64,000 bases of DNA from Hymenopellis radicata (taxonomy: Eukaryota; Basidiomycota; Agaricomycetes; Agaricales; Physalacriaceae). Numbering within the stretch: the stretch's first letter is position 1; each line of letters begins with the position of its first letter. A program made the position numbers and the translations under genes. The stretch spans positions 33,566 through 97,565 of the forward strand of contig JADNRX010000207.1 of the NCBI GenBank assembly GCA_015501595.1. The letters are read 5' to 3'. Below the pieces are notes generated by a model. It saw nothing but the letters and a program-made list of their open reading frames with translations, ran no database searches and was not told the origin of the DNA. Below are positions 47,476-57,251 of the stretch, in pieces.

Positions 47476-50400
47476 CTATGTCGCGAAGGCACCCACAGCG
47501 AAAGGTCCGCTAGAACAAAACATCCCAAGCTCTATGATAGCGGCTCTGGTATGGTATCGTACTGATGCAGCACGCCATTTTGGAGAGAGGTATCTGTTGA
47601 TGAAGGAATCTTCCACCGACTCCAGGATGTCAAGAATGTCGTCGGCAGATGGCCGATCATATGGTTCCCAGGAGAGACAGGGGGCTACGACTGACCGCCA
47701 TAATGAAGTTGGGAGGACGTGCGGAGGCGGTTGTGGATGAGGTTTCTTTTGAGAGATATGTTTGACGACAGCACCGTCTGTCCTCAACTCCGCGTACGGG
47801 TTTTCCCGCGTGTACATCTGGTGGGTTTTCAGTACCGACGAGGAAAAGCCTTAGCAGCACAGACCTCAATTATAGTGCATCCGAACGAGTAGATGTCCCA
47901 CTTTTCCATATTCTTGTTATCACTTGGCACCGTGTCGATCAGCTCTGGAGGGAGCCAGCGGACATTACCTGCCCTTCGGGCACTTGTTCCCGGGCAGTGC
48001 GTTTCGACAACGAGACTGATTCCAAAATCCGACAGATACGCCCGAAGATCGTCGTCTAAAAGGATATTCGCCTGTGCATGACCGTGTCAGAAGCTTGAAT
48101 CAAATGATAGATAGACCTCTTACACCCCGTATATCCTTATGGATAATGCGAGGAGCGAGGCTGTGCAAGTACTGCATAGCAGCAGCAACATTCCAAACCT
48201 ATTTCCGAATCATCAGTTATGAGTACACCAGGCAGTTTCGACACGTCGTACCCATTCACGACAATCATGCTCTGGATGAGCATGCAAGTACTCTCTCACG
48301 TTCCCATGCTTCATCCACGGCGAGATGAAGCATAGACCATCCGGGACGATGTCATCGCTGACACCGTAGAAGGGAAGAATGTTCTCATGAGCAGCTTGTC
48401 GCCAGATAAGAGCCTCATGGCAGAGAGCCTGCGGGGAGCAGTGAGAAGAATCAGATGGAGCATCGGCAAGCGGCCTTACCTTCTTCATGTGCTCCACCGA
48501 GTGTCCCCCGGTTTGGTGAACTCTCAAACTTTTCACGCACACAAGTTCACCCTCGATACTTGCTTGATAAATATCCTGTATACATCAATGGCGTCTGTAC
48601 GCCGGTTATCCGTGAGAATTGAGGTATACCCACCGAAAATCCACCGCCACCGAGTCGAGTCGTGTTGAACGGCGGTCCAAATGAAGCTTTGCGAATGTAC
48701 AGCTGCGATGGAAGAATATCGTGTTTCTGGCTCAAAACGCGAAGACACTTTACACATTTCTGTTGATGTTCGGAGTCTTCGGCGGTGACCTTGTCGAGTT
48801 CCTGAACGAGTGTTAGAAGATTACTGCAGTAGAACTTGGACCTACCTGCTGCAGCTGATCTATCACCGATTGTACAGGAAGTCGGTGATCATGTATCATC
48901 CTTTCAATGCCATTCCAAGGCTCGGCTTCGTCAAATCTCTCACGAAGTGCCGCAGAGGCTGTACCATCCAGAATGGGATGTCGGCAATTTGTCGCTATCC
49001 AATCGGGGCCTGGGAGTTCTTTCGGTGCTGAGGTTGGCATACAGTATTCGGCTAGTGTTTGGCGAGCCTGTATTATGTCATGAGCTTGTATTGCCGCAGA
49101 GTTCCTAGCCTCATAACGCATGAGATATCCTCTATCAATGTCGTACAAAGCCTCAACAATGATGCGCGCTTCGGGGCGATCAGATTCTGGGCCGACACAT
49201 AAGTTAACGACTTTGTGCAGAGCGACTGGAACATGTCTGCGAAGCTGGGCGATATGCTGTCCAGTCTGTGCAGGCTCATTGAGATCCTCTCGCCCTGCTG
49301 CATACATCTATAACCATACAATCATAATCAAGGTGATTCACATTTATTTGAAGTCGAGCGCACCTCTATGACAGCGTGTCCAAACAGCAAGATGTCCCTG
49401 GCCCGCTTAGACCCTGCAGTTTCGGAGAGCAGGGACCCTTGCCAAAAACCTGAAAGATAACAGCGAAGATCGTCACGAACAAGGATATTGTTCTATCAGA
49501 TATGTAAGTCTCAGTCATGTTGCACGAGGAAATACTCTTACACAACTTAAAGCTTCATGTGTAATGCAAGGATCAAGATTATGTAGGTACTTAATAGCAA
49601 CGGCTACATCCCGCACCTACTGTAGCGTTTCGACCGTAACTTCACAGCCTGTGACCCGTTATGGTCTGAAGTTACAGCGAACAGCTTCACAGACCCTTAA
49701 ATTGCCTTATTTGGATAGTCTCACCTATGGTGGGACCTGAAATTTCCTTATTTGGAGGCTCGTGCCTGGCCAAAGTGGTCCGTGACCCGTTATGTTGTAT
49801 GTATAGCTTCACTTCAAAGACCTCCGTGACCCGTTATGTGAATTTGCGGTCGAAACGCTACAGTATTATCATGCTCAGGTCAGTTGTGAAACAGTACTCA
49901 GAGATGGACGAACCCATCCAAGACGCTCATGACTTGGGTTCTTATATAAGAAGTCGAAGACGTTACCCCGGCTCATCCAGGGCGTGATAAAGCAACACTC
50001 TTCACGAAAGATTGTGCTGAAAGCGTACAGAGGGAGAATGTTCTCGTGTTGAAGTTGGCTCCATATCAACGCCGCCGGCCTGAGGTTCACAGAGCTGAAT
50101 GTCTCCGGAACCCGCCGCGTCACGCAAATAGGGAGAGGATGGCCTGGGATCGAACCGCGATAATGCTCCTACATGGGTAATCAGAATTGGAATACAGCTA
50201 CTCCGAAAGAAATGTCACATCGAGGCTTTCGCCGAAGCGGGAATGTCGTTTAACGACAGCAGTCCCTGGACGGTACACGAGATCAAAGGCATTATAGCTT
50301 TTTATAAGTCTTGAAGGAAGGATTTTAAGCCTGTTCGCAAACTCAAGGAGGCATTTTTTACACCTCGCTTGATAGTTGGTATCTTCAGCTGAGGTATTGT

Positions 50401-50694
50401 CGAGCACCTGTAGGGCATGATGAGAAATCACATATAGCATCGTAATTCGCGTACCGACTGCAGCGTATCCACTATGCCCTGAGATAAAGGCGAGGCTGAG
50501 ACCGCTACGTCCTCGATCCTCCTCCACGGCTCTGGCTGTTGAAGTATACGCCGAATGGCGTCGGCATCGGATGTGTCGAGGTTCCTCCATTGTCGCTGCT
50601 TGGACTCATGGATGATATCCTCGGCTGTTTTGTCGGCCCAGGGGGCCGGAGTATCGTACCATTCATCGCCATTCACATCCCTGTAGGAGCTCAT
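47476..50694 (-). CDS. Pseudokinase-kinase fusion of the TKL-like family
   Basis: Exons (minus): 50694-50455, 50407-50219, 50168-49914, 49616-49542, 49492-49364, 49307-48846, 48801-48634, 48575-48480, 48428-48252, 48198-48124, 48071-47865, 47817-47476. Every exon is a multiple of three, with no stop (804 aa). The first half has the N-terminal module (WRNLDTSDADAIRRIL, PWRRIEDV) and a pseudokinase: VCLK is ICVT, HKDIRG is HEALSC, DFG is GFW, and the activation segment is much shortened. Exon 49307-48846 joins its C-lobe to the next module (DWIATNCRHPILD, PWNGIERM). The second kinase is complete: VCVKSLR, IIHKDIRGANILL, SDFGISL, WLPPELI, CLSWEPYDRPS. The layout resembles the pseudokinase-kinase tandem of JAKs (analogy only). 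One intron carries a 244-bp transposable element. Confidence 0.72.
49620..49863. mobile_element. TA-flanked MITE inserted in a kinase intron at the splice acceptor
   Basis: Ends are CTGTAGCGTTTCGACCG and its exact complement CGGTCGAAACGCTACAG, flanked by TA (49618-49619 and 49864-49865). The 244-bp body has repeated CCGTGACCCGTTATG motifs and no coding sequence. Ends are related to the 11267-11860 element. On the minus strand the host intron (49913-49617) is 297 nt instead of about 50, and the acceptor reads CTACAG-TAG with TA from the target duplication. Confidence 0.88.
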
Positions 50695-50799
50695 CGAGCG
50701 TATCGTGCAACAGTGTGAAGTAGAGACGTGATTTGGGCGATCCGATGGTGGTGGTGGTTGTTCAACGTTTGGGAAGGGTCGAGTCATCCGATGACAGGG

Positions 50800-52417
50800 C
50801 TATGAATTGAATGCGGTCTTGTGTACCTTTCCAAACCCCATGGCGTAGAAACAATCTCAGCCCACATGGAGAATTAAATGCTGTATGCAGTCCCTAATAC
50901 GCTGTGCCGGTACCCGTAAGAATGCTTGCGCGCCATCTCGCGCACCGTTACACATTTAAATAGTAGAATTTCGACGGAAAACGACGGCCTACTCTGTCGA
51001 GCGACCTCACGGCGATCGACAGCTATCTGCGCCTCCGAACGACAGCTGACTCTTAAGGCTGGCCCTGCTATGGGAACCCATATCTTGTTACGGAAGGTCT
51101 GTACTAGATGATGGGAGTAAGTAAAAGAGTTGGGATGATCGTACATTACGTACCTGAGCATGCTCTCCATCTCGTGATCGTATTCTCTATTCTCCTTGCT
51201 TTTGCCCGCATCATCCCAGGTTCAGGTCTTTGGCATACTCCTTCTCCTCACTATCTACGACGCCCAGCGGGCCACGAAATTTGCGGAAAGGACACCGCGC
51301 CCGACAATGCAACCGGAAAAAGCCTGTCCCTCTTGACAAATGCTTATCAAAACGGACTCGAGTGTCGCTAGCTCCAAACGTCCCCACAAATGGCGCGGCA
51401 CCAGCGCAGATTTCGAGCGGCTGTCAGAGAGGCGCACAGTCCATCGGCATCGAATAGCATGACCTCTGCATTGTGATATAGGATTAGTTGGAATGTTCCT
51501 CGACGTGCCGGGATATGGAGGGATAGTTTTTAGGGCGTCTTGCGGTGGCGAATACCAACGGTGCGTCTTTCATTTTATGCTTTCCTTTTTTAACGAAGAT
51601 TGCAGGTACATCATTCGCTAATTGTCGATGGATTCAACAACAGGCGCTGCTCTTTTCCGCTTCAAAGCCGTTCATGTATACATCTTCATGCTCGCTAAAC
51701 CTGGGTTTGCCGCTCCATAGCCAACGTCCCCCATCCTCGCGACTCAAAGGCGCGTCTTTCCACCAACGCGCTGTTCTCGCGCAAAACCCAAAAGCAGCGC
51801 GCATGGACAGCGAGTAGCGTTCACCGATCAAGGTCGAGCTGATCATGACGGAAAGGCCCAGAAACTATAGGAGTCTTGGGCTCGGGATCGGGGTCTCGCT
51901 GTTACCAGTTCTTCGTATGTCTTTTTGTTCGCGTTGCCGCTTCATGTCTGACTGGTACTAGTGGTCTAGCTGCCTCTCAAATGCATTGCCCGTTCTCCTT
52001 CGTCGGCTTATCAGCGTACTGTATGAGCCTGATGGCCTCGCCTCTCCTTCGCACTCCATCACATTGGTAGTCTTCTTTGGTCTGTCGCGCTCCCTCCAGG
52101 ATGCCCGTGCAGATCAAGCCGCTGAACATACAAACAAACGTGAATTGGCGAATGTCCCACAGGTACGTCGCTTTTTTCGATTAGCTACTTTCAAGTGCTC
52201 AATACCGATAGGTTGATTGCGCGTTTCGAGGTCGTTCTTAGAGTCCTTGTCGCGCTGATTACTGTGTTTGCCTTTTGTAAGCCCATTGAATGTTACTTTT
52301 ACTCTCAAACATCGACTGTGGGATAAGGGTTGCAAGCATCATCATATCATTACAGCGCATATATCTTGATGAAGTCGAACGACATGAGGACCGACCAGCG
52401 GCGCTCAGGCTGACCAA
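50800..52417. repeat. Gene-poor stretch with dispersed repeat copy 51105-51620
   Basis: 51105-51620 is a diverged copy of sequence at 43770-44280, with a shorter match at 41745-41850.  No gene is supported in 50800-52417; open frames lack recognisable domains. Confidence 0.4.
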
Positions 52418-52744
52418 CTAATTCGCATGCGGGACGCACACCAAGTTCTGGCACGTGTTGAGCTGGCAGGCTGTCAAGGGTTCCATTAGTATCCTTTCAG
52501 CGGTGAAGAGCAAAAGTATTCCTCACTTCCTTGGGAGTCGCCGAAGGCGCAGCTGTGGCCGACGTCGTCATGATTAGAGCCATTGCATGCGTCGACTATC
52601 TTGAGAGTAAGTGCTTTGACCACAATATTGTTTAGGAAACTCACTATCGTTATCAGCGGTCCTCTTGTGAACCGCCGCGGTGGCGCCGCTGGTCAGTACA
52701 ACGACGGCGAACAGGAGGTTGACAGGGAATTTGAGCATGAACAT
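52418..52744 (-). CDS. Small secreted cysteine-rich protein (minus member of a divergent pair)
   Basis: Exons: 52744-52645, 52595-52527, 52470-52418; about 73 aa. A hydrophobic signal peptide (MLKFPVNLLFAVVVLTSGAT) is followed by a dibasic HKR site suited to Kex2 processing, then a mature part with DACNGSNHDDVGHSCAFG and TCQLNTCQNLVCVPHAN, with five cysteines. No named family recognised. It shares the DACNGSNHxDVGHxCAFG core and exon layout with the plus-strand gene at 53890, about 1.1 kb away. Effector, toxin-like or signalling roles are all possible; none is shown by the sequence. Confidence 0.68.
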
Positions 52745-53889
52745 GGTTGTTGAAATAGAACGATGAGAGTCGTTGGTTCTTTTGTCGAAGTGAGGATTGG
52801 TATGAGTTTCTTCCTTCAGGTCTCTGCTCTTAAGTACAGTCAGACTGACCTCGGTGTTGCCCTCATTCTCAGATACCGTCTCCTAGGATTGGCATGGCCT
52901 CTAGAGAGTCGTCACTCGAACTCGCCACATCACTACGACCCGGACCAAATTAACTTGTCGGTAAGAAAGGACCTCAACCAGCAAAGTGACACCCGAATTG
53001 ACTTTGTCTACAGGTCGAATGTTTCGGCGCTGGTTGTGGCAGGAACTGCTTCGGTCTCGAACCCGCTCGTGGTGCACGAAGGAGAGGATAGATTCCTACG
53101 CACGCTCACAGGACGAAGTTGACCTATCGCCAAGGGAAAACAGGGAAGGAACAGCCAAAGCTATTTCCTCTGCTTGGATGCTGCTCCGACGCTCGTTGTG
53201 GCGGAAACTGCTTCGGTCTCACACCCGCTCGTGGAGCAGAAATAGAGGACAGATTGTCACGCCACATCACTATGACAGGAATCGACTTACCGTCAGGAGA
53301 GGACTTCGGTTGTTACTTCCTCGTTGACGTTAACGCTCATCTCCAGTCCGAAGACTGCTCCCGCGATGGCTGCAGTTATGCCTCAAGGCTGTTCGAAGAA
53401 ATAGAGACTGATGACATCTGGTGAGATCGCTATCATCTCAATTTACTTCCTTGCTCTTGAACTTACACTGTCGACAGAGCTTCTTGGACTGGCGATGATC
53501 AGCGCGAAACTGCCCAGTGCTTCTAGGTTGGATTATCTTACACGAATAGCGCGTCATCAAGTTTCACGAGGAGGTGCACCGCAGGTCAAGGTATTTCCCG
53601 CGTCGTACTGTGATCAGCCCGCATGTCTTCTCAATTCAATTCTATGATGACTTGGTGCGTAGTACAGCCAGAGAAGTGTATGATATCCATCGTACACGTG
53701 CTGGGGAGACGACAATGTTCTTCGTCACTAATACGGTCACGGTGCGTAGGCAACAGTCTGGACATGCTGCTAAACCTGTACTTACGAGCAAGCGATAAAA
53801 GGCTCACGTCGATGATGTATGTTCTTCATCCAACAGGTCTTCAATTTAACCAACACCAAATACCACTCCCGTACTTCCATTCCACCAAG
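52745..53889. repeat. Divergent intergenic region with imperfect tandem repeats
   Basis: Two units share GAACTGCTTCGGTCTC, CCCGCTCGTGG and CGCCACATCACTA: about 52924-53110 and 53195-53290. The region separates the two divergent secreted-protein genes and probably holds both promoters; GATAAAAGG at about 53795-53803 is a TATA-like site some 90 nt before the 53890 start. No gene seen. Confidence 0.45.
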
Positions 53890-54198
53890 ATGTTGTTCAA
53901 GTTCTCCACTATCCTCTTCGTAGCCGCGTTCTTGTTTGCTGGTCAAACGAACGCCGTTGCGGACAACGCTGGTTAGTGTCTATCCTTCCTTCGCTACGTG
54001 ATAACTCACTCTTTACACCAGTCGACGCGTGTAACGGCTCTAACCACTACGACGTCGGTCATGACTGTGCTTTCGGACAGTCCAAGGAAGTGCGTGTTTA
54101 TAGCTTTCCCATCGGGAATCGGTTCTCACACGGCGCGTATGATAGCTTGTCTGCTTAATGGCTGCCAGGTTCTGGTTTGTATTCCAAAGGACAACTAG
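53890..54198 (+). CDS. Small secreted cysteine-rich protein (plus member of the pair)
   Basis: Exon one 53890-53971 encodes a signal peptide (FSTILFVAAFLFAGQTNA). Exon two starts at 54022 (VDACNGSNHYDVGHDCAFGQ). Exon three starts after a TAG acceptor near 54150 and encodes CLLNGCQVLVCIPKDN to the stop at 54196-54198. The best donor for exon two (GTGCGT at 54090) leaves the frame one base short; the next GT (at 54094) restores it, so the junction is uncertain or a small lesion exists. It has no dibasic site like its partner. The hAT element at 54215 begins only 16 bp after the stop codon. Confidence 0.6.
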
Positions 54199-54214
54199 GA
54201 CGTTGTACTCCACG

Positions 54215-55493
54215 TAGAGCAAGGCACGAGTGGTAGGTACTTGCAAGTATCTGCAAGTATTGACGTCACCCGGGTGGTGCCGCACCCGGCACCTGCACAC
54301 CCGGCACTTGCCACCACCCGGGTGGTGCACGGGTGGCAAGTATGGGTTGGCGACACAAGTATTTGGGGCAAGTACTTGCCTAATACTTGTATGTAGGTAC
54401 ATATGTATTTTACAGGATTTATTGAATTTTATTTGGGCTCAAACGAGCCCAATATCGTCGAGAAACGACGTCGCGGACGAATTTCTCTGATCGCCGAGGT
54501 CGCCGAACGTCTCGGCAATTGCCGGATAACGATCGATTCGGTCTGATCAGACCTCTTGGCCTCCTACCACCACAGCACGACTTTAATGTCGTGCTTGTCG
54601 GCCCCAGAACTCATTCTGGGGCTTGTTCTACTTGTTTCCTTCCTTTTCTGATGCGGTTTGGCTTCGCGCCGACCGCTGCGCCCTCGGATACATTCCGGGG
54701 CGATTCTTCGTGTCTGTCTGCGTGACGACGCCACCTGGACGACGGAATCTCGCCGGCGTAAGCCCTCAGGACGAGGCCGCCCTACTGCGGAATGCGCGCA
54801 CTCGTCTACACGACGGCGCTACTCTCACGGTACACGTTTACACGACGGCGCGTTTTTAACGAGGACACACGGCGCCCAAGCCCTCAGGACGAGGCATAAA
54901 TACTACTGGAAAGCGTGGGCGGGTCGGGCCGCCGCATTAGCCCCCCGCTTCGTGTAGACACTGGGGCTGGAAGGCGTCGCGGACGCTTCCAGCCCAAGAC
55001 TGTACGTTTCTACTCAATATATTGTCTTGAGTGTGTCCCTCAACCCGTTTGACCCGTCTCTCTGCAACGGTCTCTTCTTTCTGCTCTTCCGCCGAGCAAT
55101 TCACGACAGATGTACGGCAGCTTTTCGCGCTCGTCTCTGTGACGATGGTGTCGTGGACGCGTCGTCGACCCCATCCCCTACTACACTTCGTTTGGCTGCG
55201 GTTCTTGCTCATGCAAGTAACCGGGGCTTCAGACAAGTGTATCGTGCACGTCGATAGCCCCCGCGCAATTGCTCGGGGGTCGTCGGCGGCACGAAAGATG
55301 CTTTAAATTATGCAGGTACTTAGGCAAGTACTTGCCCACTTGCGAGGCAAGTACTTGCCAAGTACTTGACCCGCGGGTCAAGTACTTGCGGGTACACAGG
55401 TGTGCTGCCGGGTGGCAAGTCTGGCTTTCCGGCAGCAAGTATTTGCCGGGCGGGTGTCGGGTGCACCCGGGTAGACACTCGTGCCTTGCTCTA
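54215..55493. mobile_element. Non-autonomous hAT-type element with 8-bp TSD
   Basis: Ends are TAGAGCAAGGCACGAGTG and the exact complement CACTCGTGCCTTGCTCTA, flanked by the perfect 8-bp duplication ACTCCACG (54207-54214, 55494-55501). Both subterminal zones (54235-54410, 55312-55480) are packed with CAAGTACTTGC-type palindromic repeats and CCCGGGTG motifs, likely transposase-binding sites as in other hAT elements. The core (54420-55300) has a chain of short hairpins and several open frames but no recognisable transposase. Confidence 0.93.
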
Positions 55494-55590
55494 ACTCCAC
55501 GTTTGTACTATCAAAATCCAATTGTTCATGCTCTTTTAAAACACCGATGGTGTACAGGATATTGAGGCGGTGCATTCGGTATGACGAGTA

Positions 55591-56597
55591 TAGAGACCTC
55601 AACGAGTCAGATCCGGGTCTGACTCGCGATCCGTGAGGCGAGTACTCGAGGCCAAGAGCCTCGATCCGTGATCCGCGTTTGACTCGACCCGCGTTGACTC
55701 GCGAGTCAAACGAGTCGAGTACTCGCGAGGTTTGCGAGTACTCGCATACGATCCGGGTTATCGACGGATCTCGCGGATCAACCCCGCCAAACACCCAAAG
55801 TTCATTCATGCTCGGCGAGCATCCCCGGGCAATGGCACGGGGACACTCAGCCGTGCATGAGCACAGACTGAGGGTGGTGGTGGTGGTGGGAGAAGTGGTG
55901 ATGGTGGTGGTGGGAGCCGTAGTGGTGGTGGTGGGAGTGCCGATGGTCGTTGTCGGCGTCGTCAATGCATCACTGTCCGTAGAACCTCCTCCTCCTCCTC
56001 CTCCTCCTCCTCCTCCTCCTCCTCTCCTCCTTGACGCGTCATCCACCTCAGTGTCGTTGTCCTCGACGCGTGTCCTTGTTGTCGTTGTCGTCCCGGTGGT
56101 CGTCGTCGTCCCCTGCTGCTGTCACAGAGACAGCAGCAGTGGGCTCGGCACACAGCCAAGCCCATATCCGCACCCCACAGGCTGCCTGACATTCGTCAGA
56201 GCAGCAGGGGCGACAATCGTCGCTCCCTGGACAGTGGTGGTGGTGGTAGATAGCAAGTCGAACCATCCGATCACACGCTTACGCGTCCTTTCGGATGTCG
56301 GCCCGGTATGCCGGATTAGGCGAAAATGTTGCACATACTTGTTTTGGGGCCCGCAAGGCCCCGTTCAACTTGCAAAAAATTTCTAAATTAAGTTTAAATA
56401 TAAAGCTATATATTTGCGAGTCAGACCGAGTACTCGTGACGAGTACTCGTGCCTCCAAGGCCGTACTCGCGATCCTTATATGATCCGACTCGTTATTGAT
56501 CCGCGGATCAAACGAGTCGAGTAGCCCGGAGCCGAGACCCCCGGCCGGATCGAGTACCCGAGTATCCGCGTGACCCGCGAACTCGTTGAGGTCTCTA
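55591..56597. mobile_element. Third non-autonomous hAT-type element with 8-bp TSD
   Basis: Ends are TAGAGACCTCAACGAGT and the complement ACTCGTTGAGGTCTCTA, flanked by the perfect 8-bp duplication GACGAGTA (55583-55590, 56598-56605). Subterminal zones carry many GAGTACTCG and GATCCG repeats. The middle holds a GGTGGT-rich stretch (55870-55960) and a (CCT)n run (55984-56030) giving long low-complexity open frames on both strands that I do not call genes. It starts 97 bp after the neighbouring hAT element. Confidence 0.93.
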
Positions 56598-56605
56598 GAC
56601 GAGTA

Positions 56606-57251
56606 GGTCCTGTGGGTAGTCGAAAGATGCTTTTTCCCGCCATGGCGATACCAAAAGTGGTGAATCGGACTTACAACAATCAGTATCGATTCAGTGCAGG
56701 CCTGCATAATCTAAATTAGGGCTGCAAGCATTTGTAGTCGGTGGCTTCGAAGGCGCTTCTATTTCCTTTGTGGCAGCAGCAGGAAAGGCAGATGAGTACC
56801 ACGTGATCGTACTCTCTTCCCTTTTCGCCATCATCTAGGTCGTCGACGTACTCGTTCTCCTTGCTACGGCCACCAGACCATCGCTATCGCTAGAGGACCA
56901 GCGCTGCGGGGCAACACATGCCCAGACTACAGTGGCAGTAATCATCTGAGGGCGCCGGACCGTGGTCCGCATGGCCGTCGAGTGGGCACGTAGTAACTGG
57001 TTAAGTTTTGTTTTCAGCATGAAGACATTTCCCTGATGTTCGAGACTGCTTCAGGAGGCGCTTCTCTAATTGTTCTCTAGCGCGAACAATACAACCTGCG
57101 GCCTATTGTTCTGCTACTGTTTTAGACCGAGCATCGCTTCTGGTACTATTGTCCTATTGTTTATACTCGTCCTAGATCATGCGCCTCAATTCTATCAGGC
57201 ATGATATAAAGTACTCGCATTCCTCTGCTCTGGTGTGTATCTCCATCTCCC
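56606..57251. other. Intergenic region upstream of the F-box gene
   Basis: Contains a short copy (56795-56880) of the dispersed CACGTGATCGT repeat with TTTTCGCCATCATC. Upstream of the plus-strand F-box gene; no gene seen. Confidence 0.35.

Noticed and set aside
55378..56386. Long open frames on both strands (poly-Gly, poly-Pro and Thr-rich)
   Set aside because: They arise from GGT and CCT simple repeats inside the third hAT element, cross its boundary and have no domain; not genes.
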